DNA of 30,663 nt from WQXF01 sp031553615 (GTDB taxonomy: Bacteria; Bacillota; Clostridia; Christensenellales; Aristaeellaceae), in the NCBI GenBank assembly GCA_031553615.1, contig JAVBLJ010000068.1, positions 1 through 30,663 on the forward strand, in the 5' to 3' direction. Both the position numbers and the translations under genes were made by a program. The number at the start of each line of letters is the position of its first letter. The first letter of the stretch is position 1. Positions 24,362 through 30,663 of the stretch are shown in pieces. The notes beneath the pieces were generated by a model. The model saw only the letters and a program-made list of their open reading frames with translations, made no database searches and was not told the origin of the DNA.

Positions 24362-24409
24362 GGCGCTTTGTATGGCGGTTTCACGGGCGCTTTGGGGATT
24401 CGCAGCGGG

Positions 24410-25726
24410 TTACTTCGCGGCGAATGCGGCCAGCTTGCGGATGCGCGTGGGCTCGCCGTCGGTTTCGGCGGTGAGGATCAGCGCGGCGGCCTGGATGGGC
24501 CCGAAGCTGGCAAAGCGCTTGTGGCCCATCGATTCACCTTGGGCGAGCAGCGTGCGCTGGCCGTTCGTCTCGGCCTCCAGCTTCCAGCGGCGGATGTGCT
24601 GACCGTTCTGCAAATCCTCCTGCAAAATGACGCGGTCGATGAGCTGCGCGGGCAGCTCCAGACGGCAGACGGTGCCTTCACCCTCCATTTCGGTGGTTTC
24701 GATGGTGGGCACGCCCCACTTATCGGCGATCGCCTCGCCCAACTCGGCGAACCGTGCGCAGTCCACATCGGGCACCAGGCCGCGGTCGTCGATCACCATG
24801 CCCAGCATGAGGTTGGTGCCGCGGCCCACCGTTTTTTCGTAGCGCTCCAGCAGGTGCGCGGTGCTGTACAGGCAATGATCCTCCCCGGCCTTCCAGAACC
24901 AGCCGCCGCCGAAGGATTCGAGATCGCGAATGGTCATATCGGCCTCGACAGGAGCCCATACCGTGCCATCCGGGCGGCCAGTGCCCTCCAGCGGGCATTC
25001 GCCCTGACCGGTCGCGTCGCTGGGCTGCTGCATGTCGGTGCAGGCCCAGCACGGATCGGGCGCTACGCCCTCCTCGTTTGCGCCCCAGCGGATGAGCGTG
25101 GGGAAGGTGCCCGGGCCTTGGAAGCACACCGCGTTGGGCTGCAAGCGAAGCAGATGCGAGGTCAGCTCCGGGCCGCCCATGCTCGGGGGCAGTACGCCGC
25201 CATCGAACCAAATCTCAAACAGCTCGCCGTAGTTGCTCCAAATCTCTTGTACCATGGTTTCGACCGCGCGGTTGTACTCCTGCTGCTTGGCCATATCGCC
25301 CGAACGCTCCCGGCCCGGATTGTCGATGTTCCAATAGGCGTTGAACGCTGCCGAGCAGTAGATGCCCGGCTTGATGCCGTACTTTTTGCAGGAATCCACA
25401 AAATCGCGCACGATATCGCCCTTGCCATCGCGCCAGGGCGATTGCGCCACTCCGTAGGGGTAGGATTTCGAGGGCCACAGCGTGAACCCGATGCAGTGCT
25501 TGGCCACCAGCACCGCGTACTTTGCGCCGCAATCCACCGCGGCTTTCACCCATTGATCGGTATCCAGATCGACCGGGTTGAACATCGAGGCCGGGGGAAC
25601 GTAGCCCCAACGCTCGCGGAAGGCGTAGTCCGGCTCGTAAACGCCGATATCGAAGTGGATGAGCACCCCCATTTCGGCTTCCTGCCAAGCGAGGTGTTGG
25701 GGCGTAGGCACAGGATGTTTCGGCAT
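24410..25726 (-). CDS. GH29 alpha-L-fucosidase, cytoplasmic
   Basis: A 438-residue glycoside hydrolase of family 29 that removes alpha-L-fucose from glycans. It shows H24 in GVLIHF, the KHCIGF stretch (76-81, corresponding to the usual KHHDGF), and the nucleophile Asp175 in EIWFDGG. A beta-sandwich C-terminal domain follows (from about 340). No signal peptide or membrane helix is present, so it should act on imported short oligosaccharides. The ATG at 25726 is chosen over one 24 bases upstream because AAGGAG precedes it. In KHCIGF the second His and the Asp of KHHDGF are replaced, a departure that may change specificity. Confidence 0.88.
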   Translation of the reverse strand: MPKHPVPTPQHLAWQEAEMGVLIHFDIGVYEPDYAFRERWGYVPPASMFNPVDLDTDQWVKAAVDCGAKYAVLVAKHCIGFTLWPSKSYPYGVAQSPWRDGKGDIVRDFVDSCKKYGIKPGIYCSAAFNAYWNIDNPGRERSGDMAKQQEYNRAVETMVQEIWSNYGELFEIWFDGGVLPPSMGGPELTSHLLRLQPNAVCFQGPGTFPTLIRWGANEEGVAPDPCWACTDMQQPSDATGQGECPLEGTGRPDGTVWAPVEADMTIRDLESFGGGWFWKAGEDHCLYSTAHLLERYEKTVGRGTNLMLGMVIDDRGLVPDVDCARFAELGEAIADKWGVPTIETTEMEGEGTVCRLELPAQLIDRVILQEDLQNGQHIRRWKLEAETNGQRTLLAQGESMGHKRFASFGPIQAAALILTAETDGEPTRIRKLAAFAAK

Positions 25727-25776
25727 AGGCTTGCTCCTTTGCGTGTTCATGATGGGGTATATAGGGTCGCGGCATC

Positions 25777-25805
25777 ATTATAGCGCAGGGCGCAGGCTGC
25801 GGCAA
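25777..25805 (-). promoter_or_regulatory. Fucosidase promoter
   Basis: On the minus strand TTGCCG (25800-25805) and a perfect TATAAT (25777-25782) are 17 bases apart. The leader is about 45 bases. Confidence 0.7.
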
Positions 25806-25850
25806 GGAAGCGCGGGCGCTTCGGCATGCAATCAAGCAACTCTTTTGGTT

Positions 25851-25864
25851 TTCAAGCGCTTTCG
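25851..25864. promoter_or_regulatory. cre/LacI-type operator candidate
   Basis: The near-palindrome TTCAAGCGCTTTCG has the central AAGCGCTT typical of catabolite-responsive (CcpA) and LacI-family operators. It lies about 46 bases upstream of the fucosidase -35 and just past the stop of the gene on its right. Regulation of the fucosidase by sugar status is inferred. Confidence 0.4.
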
Positions 25865-25865
25865 C

Positions 25866-26633
25866 CTACTTTCCGGCCGCCTCGTCCAGCAGCTTGTAGA
25901 AATCGTTCTCGGCCAATATCCGGTTGGTGAGGAACTGGCCATTCAGGAAGAACGCGTAGGTGGGGGTGGGCGCGGGCGCGCTTTGGGCCTGCTCGGTGGT
26001 CTCGATTTTGCGCAGGGTGGCGGTCTGGCCGCGCTGCTTTGCCCAATCGAGAACCAGAGGCGCGTACTTATCGTTGAAGGGGCACTGGTTGGTGTAATAG
26101 AGCACGATGCCCTGTTCTTCGATGCGGCCCGCTTTGGCGCAATCCTTGAAGCGGGGGAGGGGCGCGGCGTCGGACTCGTCGAAGGGCAGGTAGTAGAGCT
26201 CGAAGTAGGGCGCGGCGGTATCGGCCACGCGGAAGCCCTTGTGCTTCAAAAAGCGTGGCTCCGAAAGAAAAGCCATCTTTTTGGTCGAGGAGACCACGGT
26301 CAGGCCGCGCTTGCCCTGGGCCCGCGCATCCTCAATGCAGGAGGCAAGCAACCGGCCGGCATAGCCCTGCCCCTGCAGCGAGCCGGAGACCCAGAAACAA
26401 TCGATGTGCATGTACCCCCCGGCCTCGATGGGGCACCAGGCCTTCTCCGCCGGGATATATTCAATGAACGCTTTGCCGCGCACATCCATCTTTTTGAACA
26501 CCAGACCATCGTCGAAGCGGGCCTCCATCCAGGCTTTTTTGGAGGCGACGCAATGTTCGCCCTTCTTATCGGTGATGGCGCAGCAGATGTGCTCCTGCGC
26601 AAGGTTTTCACGATCGATGCGAACGATATCCAT
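25866..26633 (-). CDS. GNAT acetyltransferase with YoaP-like C-terminal domain
   Basis: A 255-residue two-domain protein. The N-terminal GNAT domain (about 1-165) has the acetyl-CoA loop QGQGYAGRLL and the preceding HIDCFWVSGSLQ strand. The C-terminal part (about 170-255) contains LYYTNQCPFNDKY and TYAFFLNGQFLTNRIL, which fit the YoaP-like, thioredoxin-fold-type domain found behind some GNATs. Substrate unknown. The ATG at 26633 is chosen because AAAGGAGG lies 7 bases upstream; the longer frame runs through a short tandem repeat instead. Cytoplasmic. Confidence 0.85.
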   Translation of the reverse strand: MDIVRIDRENLAQEHICCAITDKKGEHCVASKKAWMEARFDDGLVFKKMDVRGKAFIEYIPAEKAWCPIEAGGYMHIDCFWVSGSLQGQGYAGRLLASCIEDARAQGKRGLTVVSSTKKMAFLSEPRFLKHKGFRVADTAAPYFELYYLPFDESDAAPLPRFKDCAKAGRIEEQGIVLYYTNQCPFNDKYAPLVLDWAKQRGQTATLRKIETTEQAQSAPAPTPTYAFFLNGQFLTNRILAENDFYKLLDEAAGK

Positions 26634-26648
26634 CGGTTTTCCTCCTTT

Positions 26649-26682
26649 TGAATCCGTGCTGAATCCGTGCTTGAATCCATGC
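26649..26682. repeat. Triple 11-bp direct repeat
   Basis: TGAATCCGTGC occurs at 26649-26659 and 26660-26670, and TGAATCCATGC at 26672-26682. The array is in the leader of the acetyltransferase gene, directly upstream of its ribosome-binding site. Confidence 0.7.
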
Positions 26683-26710
26683 AGGTTTTGCTGTATTTTG
26701 CCATGGATTG

Positions 26711-26719
26711 AGTATACCA
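26711..26719 (-). promoter_or_regulatory. Acetyltransferase promoter, extended -10
   Basis: On the minus strand TGG-TATACT (TATACT at 26711-26716) is an extended -10. No clear -35 lies at 17 bases. The short repeat array would lie in the transcribed leader. Confidence 0.45.
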
Positions 26720-26773
26720 TACAAACTCGACAGGTCGCGTCATATTTAGTGAAAAATATTGTGCTATTTCACG

Positions 26774-26802
26774 TTGACTTGCCGGTTTTTTTTCACTATC
26801 AT
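26774..26802 (+). promoter_or_regulatory. Promoter of the heterodimeric exporter, with inverted repeats
   Basis: TTGACT (26774-26779) and TATCAT (26797-26802) are 17 bases apart. An inverted repeat GTGAAA/TTTCAC (about 26751-26772) sits just upstream. A second, CTTGCCGG (26778-26785) / CTGGCAAG (26808-26815), spans the promoter. Such placement suits a repressor, as often seen for drug-exporter operons, but no regulator gene is adjacent. Confidence 0.5.
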
Positions 26803-26841
26803 TATCGCTGGCAAGCCAAATAATCCCGCTGGAGGAAGCCC

Positions 26842-28614
26842 ATGGACGTGATCAAACGCATCCTGCTGTGGGTAAAGCCGTATCGCAAAATGGGCGTGAT
26901 CGGCATCGCGCTGATGGTGCTCGCGATGCTTTGCCGCATGGTGATGCCCTACCTGACGGCGGTGGTGGTCAACGACGTGCTGCCCGGAAGGGACATGTCG
27001 CTGCTGATCAAGCTTTGTGCGCTGATCGTGGCGACGACGGTGATACGCTCGGTGCTGATGTACTACCGGGGTATGCTGTTCGAGCGCCTTTCGCAGAATC
27101 TGGTGTACGATTTGCGCACCGGCCTGTATGCGCACATGCAGGAGCTTTCCTATTCCTTCTACGATACCAACCACGTGGGCGAGATTATGAGCCGCATGAC
27201 CGGCGATATCGAGGGCGTGCGCGGGCTGGTGATCAACGCCTGCATGGGTATGACCGAAGGCGTGTTGATGCTACTGTTCGCGATTATCAGCCTGGGCCTG
27301 ATGAGCTGGCAGCTCATGCTGGTGATACTGGCGGTCTGCCCGGCCATCGCGGCGGTGGCGGTCAAGTTCCGCCGCGTGATCCGCCCCGTGCATGCCTCCA
27401 TTCGCGAGCAGAACGCCGTGCTGAACACCAAGACGCAGGAAAACATTGCGGGCGTTCGCGTGGTGAAGGCCTTTGCCCAAGAGGAGCGGGAGATGGGCTC
27501 CTTCCAAAAGGAGAACCAACATATCCTCGACCTGCACCTGCGCGCGACCCGCATTTGGAGCGTGTACTTCCCGCTGCTGGACATGATCGCCTCGCTGGCC
27601 ACGCCGCTGATGCTGCTGGCGGGCGGCGCGATGGTGATGAGCGGCGCGATGCCGCTGGGCACGCTGGTAGGCTCCATCGGCTATGTGTGGATGATTATCG
27701 GCCCGCTGCGGCAGGTCGCCAACTATGTCAACCAAGTCACCAACGGCATCGTTTCCGCCGAGAAGCTCATCTATTATACCGATTTGGGCTCGCGCATCCG
27801 CAACCCGCAAGAGCCGGTGGAGCCCGAGACGCGCGCGGGCGCGGTGGAGTTTGATCGCGTGACGTTCCATTACGACCGCGACGCGGTGCTGAAGGATGTT
27901 TCGCTGCGCGTGGAGCCGGGGCAGACCGTGGCCGTGATGGGCGCGACCGGCACCGGCAAAAGCACGCTGGTCACCCTGCTGGGCCGCTATTACGATGCGA
28001 CCAGCGGCACGGTGAAGGTGGATGGCGTGGACGTGCGCTCGCAGAACCTGCACGCGCTGCGCCGCACCATCGGCCAGGTGATGCAGGAGACCTTCCTCTT
28101 TAGCGACAGCATCGCCGAAAACATCGCCTTCGGCAATCCGGAGGCCACGATGGAGCAGATTATCGCGGCGGCCAAGGTCGCCGATGCCGATGGGTTCATT
28201 CGCGAGATGCCCCAGGGCTACGATACCGTGGTGGGCGAGCGCGGCCTGGGCCTTTCCGGGGGCCAGAAGCAGCGCATCGCGCTGGCGCGCGCCGTGCTCT
28301 TCGATCCAAAGATACTGGTGCTGGACGACGCCACCTCGGCCATCGATATGGAGACCGAGGCGGAGATCCAGGAGCATCTGCAGGGCGTAATGCACGGGCG
28401 CACCACCTTCGTCATCGCCCATCGCATCTCCTCGGTGCGGCGCGCCGACAGGATCATTGTGCTGCAGGAGGAACGCATCGCCGAGCAGGGCACCCACGAG
28501 GAGCTGCTCGCCGCGCGCGGCCTGTACTACCAAATGTATCAAGACCAGACCCGCGATTTTGTGCCCGTGGACGCCGCAGCCCACACCGCCGCGGACCGAA
28601 AGGCTGGTGAGTGA
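26842..28614 (+). CDS. Heterodimeric ABC exporter, subunit 1 (degenerate Walker B)
   Basis: A 590-residue half-exporter. An N-terminal six-helix membrane domain (about 15-310) precedes an ATPase domain (about 335-575). Walker A GATGTGKST is at 367-375, the signature LSGGQ at 471-475, and Walker B LVLDD ends in Asp496 where the catalytic Glu normally sits; the H-loop histidine (IAHR) is present. The Glu-to-Asp change together with a normal signature is the mark of the degenerate-site half of exporters such as TM287/288 or LmrCD. GGAGGAAGCCC precedes the ATG. The next gene, starting 1 base after this stop, is its partner. Drugs, lipids or peptides are usual substrates; which one is unknown. Confidence 0.95.
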   Translation: MDVIKRILLWVKPYRKMGVIGIALMVLAMLCRMVMPYLTAVVVNDVLPGRDMSLLIKLCALIVATTVIRSVLMYYRGMLFERLSQNLVYDLRTGLYAHMQELSYSFYDTNHVGEIMSRMTGDIEGVRGLVINACMGMTEGVLMLLFAIISLGLMSWQLMLVILAVCPAIAAVAVKFRRVIRPVHASIREQNAVLNTKTQENIAGVRVVKAFAQEEREMGSFQKENQHILDLHLRATRIWSVYFPLLDMIASLATPLMLLAGGAMVMSGAMPLGTLVGSIGYVWMIIGPLRQVANYVNQVTNGIVSAEKLIYYTDLGSRIRNPQEPVEPETRAGAVEFDRVTFHYDRDAVLKDVSLRVEPGQTVAVMGATGTGKSTLVTLLGRYYDATSGTVKVDGVDVRSQNLHALRRTIGQVMQETFLFSDSIAENIAFGNPEATMEQIIAAAKVADADGFIREMPQGYDTVVGERGLGLSGGQKQRIALARAVLFDPKILVLDDATSAIDMETEAEIQEHLQGVMHGRTTFVIAHRISSVRRADRIIVLQEERIAEQGTHEELLAARGLYYQMYQDQTRDFVPVDAAAHTAADRKAGE

Positions 28615-28615
28615 T

Positions 28616-30409
28616 ATGGCCAACCTGCGCAACCTGGATGACGAAGCCCTGGAGGCCCCATTTGACCGAAAACAGTTTGGTCGGCTGCTGCGCTACCTGA
28701 AGCCCTACCGCAAGCAAATGGCAGTTTCGCTGCTGCTGATGATATTGGCGGCGGTGGCCAGCCTGGTGGCGCCCTACCTCATGAGCCGCGCCGTGGGTAC
28801 GCTGGAAAGCAAGCAATCGCAAATGCTGCCCTGGTACGTGGGCGGCATGGTCGCGGCTGCGGTGGTGGGCGGGCTTTGCTTGAGCTTCCGCGTGCGCCTG
28901 ATGGATAGCGCGGGCCGTAAGGCCATCGCCACCCTGCGCCAGGATTTGTTCAACCACATCCAGACGCTGGCTCTCTCGTTCTTCGATAAGCGCAGCGCGG
29001 GCAAGATCATGGTGCGCGTCATCAACGATGTGAACAGCCTCAACGATCTGTTCACCGGCGGCATCATCAACGTGCTGGTGGATTGCCTGACGCTGGTGCT
29101 GCTGGTGGGCATCATGCTGGTGATCAATTGGAAGCTGACGCTGGTGGCGCTGTGCTCGCTTTCCATGCTGGTGGTGCTGATTTTGGTGCTGCGCAAGCGG
29201 ATGCGGACGGCATGGCAGCGCGTGCGCATGAAGACCAGCACCATGAACGGCTATCTGCACGAGAGCTTGGCGGGCATGCGCGTCACCCAGGCATTTACGC
29301 GCGAGAAGGTGAACCGCAACACCTTCAACGAGACCAACGGCGATATCCGCAAAAGCTGGCTCGCCGCCGTGGCGAACAATCACCTGTTCTGGCCCTATAT
29401 CGATACGCTGAGCACCTTGGGCACCGCCGGGGTTTACGTGGTGGGCCTGCTGCTGATGGGGGCGACCGGAGCCACGGGCACGCTTTCGCTGGCCGATCTG
29501 CTGATCATCCTGTGGTACCTGGGTCGGTTCTGGGAGCCGATCAACAACCTTTCCAATTTCTACAACAGCGTGCTGACCGCCATGGCCTCCATCGAGCGCA
29601 TATTCGAGATCATGGATACCCCGGCGGACATCGCCGATTCTTCGCCCGATCTGCCCGTGCTGCCGCCCATCGAGGGCGCGGTGCAGTTCGACGATGTAAC
29701 CTTCGGCTACAATCCCGAGGTGATGGTGCTGCGCAACGTATCGTTTGATGTGCAGCCCGGGCAGACCATAGCGCTGGTAGGGCCCACGGGCGCAGGCAAA
29801 TCCACGGTGGTCAACCTGGTCAGCCGTTTTTGTGACGTGACCTCGGGCGCGGTGCGCATCGATGGCCACGATCTGCGCGCGGTGAAGCTGCATTCGCTGC
29901 GCAGCCAGATGTCGGTGATGCTGCAGGATAGCTTCATCTTTAGCGGCACCGTGCTGGACAACATCCGCTACGGTAAGCCCGATGCCACGCGCGAAGAGGC
30001 GATCGAGGCCGCGAAGGCGGTGCATGTGCACGAGTTCATCGAGCAGCTGCCCAAGGGCTACGATACCGAGGTGTTCGAGCGCGGTGCGGCGCTCTCGGTG
30101 GGGCAGAAGCAGCTGATTTCCTTCGCCCGCGCGCTGCTGAACGATCCGCGCATTTTGATACTGGACGAGGCCACCTCCTCCATCGATACCCACACCGAGC
30201 TGCTCATCCAGCAGGCGCTGGAGGTGCTGCTCAAGGGCCGCACCAGCTTCGTGATCGCCCATCGGCTTTCCACCATCCGCCGCGCCGATCGCATCCTGGT
30301 GGTGCGCGATCACAACATTGCCGAATCGGGCACCCACGAGGAGCTCATGCGGCTGGAGGGCGGGCACTACAGGGCGCTATGCGAGGCGCAATACCGGTTC
30401 ATGAAATAG
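28616..30409 (+). CDS. Heterodimeric ABC exporter, subunit 2 (degenerate signature)
   Basis: A 597-residue partner of the gene just upstream. A six-helix membrane domain follows a 30-residue N-terminal extension. Walker A GPTGAGKST is at 389-397, the signature is LSVGQ (493-497) instead of LSGGQ, and Walker B ILILDE ends in the catalytic Glu518; IAHR carries the H-loop His. Paired with subunit 1, this Glu meets the intact LSGGQ in one site, while LSVGQ meets Asp496 in the other. The ATG at 28616 is taken as the start; a longer frame begins inside the previous gene in another phase. GGTGAGTGA is the ribosome site. Confidence 0.95.
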   Translation: MANLRNLDDEALEAPFDRKQFGRLLRYLKPYRKQMAVSLLLMILAAVASLVAPYLMSRAVGTLESKQSQMLPWYVGGMVAAAVVGGLCLSFRVRLMDSAGRKAIATLRQDLFNHIQTLALSFFDKRSAGKIMVRVINDVNSLNDLFTGGIINVLVDCLTLVLLVGIMLVINWKLTLVALCSLSMLVVLILVLRKRMRTAWQRVRMKTSTMNGYLHESLAGMRVTQAFTREKVNRNTFNETNGDIRKSWLAAVANNHLFWPYIDTLSTLGTAGVYVVGLLLMGATGATGTLSLADLLIILWYLGRFWEPINNLSNFYNSVLTAMASIERIFEIMDTPADIADSSPDLPVLPPIEGAVQFDDVTFGYNPEVMVLRNVSFDVQPGQTIALVGPTGAGKSTVVNLVSRFCDVTSGAVRIDGHDLRAVKLHSLRSQMSVMLQDSFIFSGTVLDNIRYGKPDATREEAIEAAKAVHVHEFIEQLPKGYDTEVFERGAALSVGQKQLISFARALLNDPRILILDEATSSIDTHTELLIQQALEVLLKGRTSFVIAHRLSTIRRADRILVVRDHNIAESGTHEELMRLEGGHYRALCEAQYRFMK

Positions 30410-30440
30410 ACGATTCCCCGTGCTATGCGGGCAAAGAAAA

Positions 30441-30480
30441 CGGGCGGAAACCTTCGCGTTGAAGGTTCCCGCCCGCTTTT
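30441..30480 (+). terminator. Strong terminator of the exporter operon
   Basis: A 15-bp stem (30441-30455 with 30461-30475, one A-C mismatch) has a GCGTT loop and is followed by CTTTT and another T4. It lies 31 bases after the exporter stop. Confidence 0.88.
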
Positions 30481-30490
30481 CGTTTTCAGG

Positions 30491-30656
30491 TAATACCAAT
30501 TCCAATTAGGTTTGGCCAATACGCCAGCGAGAGATTTTTTCGATCGGCTAGGAGTCCGAAGGAGGCGTAGCCAGCAGCTACGCTGACCGAGGCACGACAA
30601 CGCCGATCGAAAAAAATCCGCTGGATTGTGGCAAAACGTAGTTGGAATGGGTATTA
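30491..30656. repeat. Large palindromic element, copy 2
   Basis: A 166-bp imperfect palindrome follows the exporter terminator. The outer arms TAATACCAATTCCAAT and its complement near 30640-30656 pair with few mismatches. A middle stem is CGATCGGC (30541-30548) with GCCGATCG (30602-30609). The 53-nt apical part (30549-30601) differs from copy 1 at only a handful of positions and keeps the hairpin GCGTAGC/GCTACGC. The outer arms differ much more from copy 1, yet still pair with each other. Confidence 0.85.
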
Positions 30657-30663
30657 CACTCCG

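Noticed and set aside
24182..25783. 533-codon plus-strand frame opposite the fucosidase
   Set aside because: It runs through the importer ATPase end, a terminator and the GH29 gene, has no start signal and matches no family.
28454..30367. 637-codon minus-strand frame opposite exporter subunit 2
   Set aside because: His/Gln/Arg-rich shadow of a well-supported gene; no ribosome site.
1..30663. CRISPR array or rRNA genes
   Set aside because: No regularly spaced identical repeats of 24-40 bp with unique spacers and no rRNA-like sequence were seen.

Overview
The window looks like chromosomal DNA from a GC-rich, Gram-positive-type Firmicute of the class Clostridia. The evidence is strong AGGAGG ribosome-binding sites on nearly every gene, frequent 4-base start/stop overlaps, the tilS-hpt-ftsH cluster typical of Firmicutes, two VanW-family wall proteins, and no outer-membrane genes. 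A finer placement (for example Christensenellales) is only a guess. Most of the window is ordinary, well-packed coding DNA. The left kilobase is AT-richer and carries mobile-element debris.

Layout. 1-1000: start of an IS5-type transposase running off the left edge, the C-terminal remnant of a short-chain dehydrogenase, and a gene-free stretch with 21-bp-phased repeats resembling an insertion-sequence end. 1039-2985 (minus strand): tRNA-Leu(CAA) and dnaX, each with its own promoter and terminator. 3050-6813 (plus): a MacA/MacB (YknXYZ)-type tripartite exporter, preceded by a consensus promoter and by 7-mers repeated every 11 bp, a pattern typical of OmpR/PhoB-type regulator sites. 6928-10365 (plus): a translationally coupled cassette of ECF sigma factor, small two-helix membrane protein, ABC ATPase and two membrane proteins. 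10413-21675 (minus): a long co-directional run read as tilS, hpt, ftsH, aminotransferase, PHP phosphoesterase, two tandem VanW proteins and a uroporphyrinogen-decarboxylase-family protein. 21963-24361 (plus): a polar amino-acid ABC importer (binding protein, permease, ATPase) behind a perfect sigma-A promoter. 24410-26720 (minus): a cytoplasmic GH29 alpha-L-fucosidase and a GNAT-YoaP acetyltransferase. 26774-30480 (plus): a heterodimeric ABC exporter pair ending at a strong terminator.

How the genes work together. Three separate export systems (MacAB-like, the sigma-linked ABC cassette, the heterodimeric exporter) together with VanW proteins and FtsH suggest an emphasis on envelope and drug or peptide stress. 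The amino-acid importer and fucosidase are nutrient functions. tilS, hpt, ftsH and dnaX are housekeeping.

The most unusual signal is a pair of about 166-bp imperfect palindromes (21756-21922 and 30491-30656). Their 53-nt apical regions are nearly identical, while their long outer arms differ in sequence but still base-pair, including compensatory changes. This points to a structured RNA or a hairpin-type mobile repeat that I cannot assign to a known class. All functional statements rest on reading motifs by eye; no database search was run.
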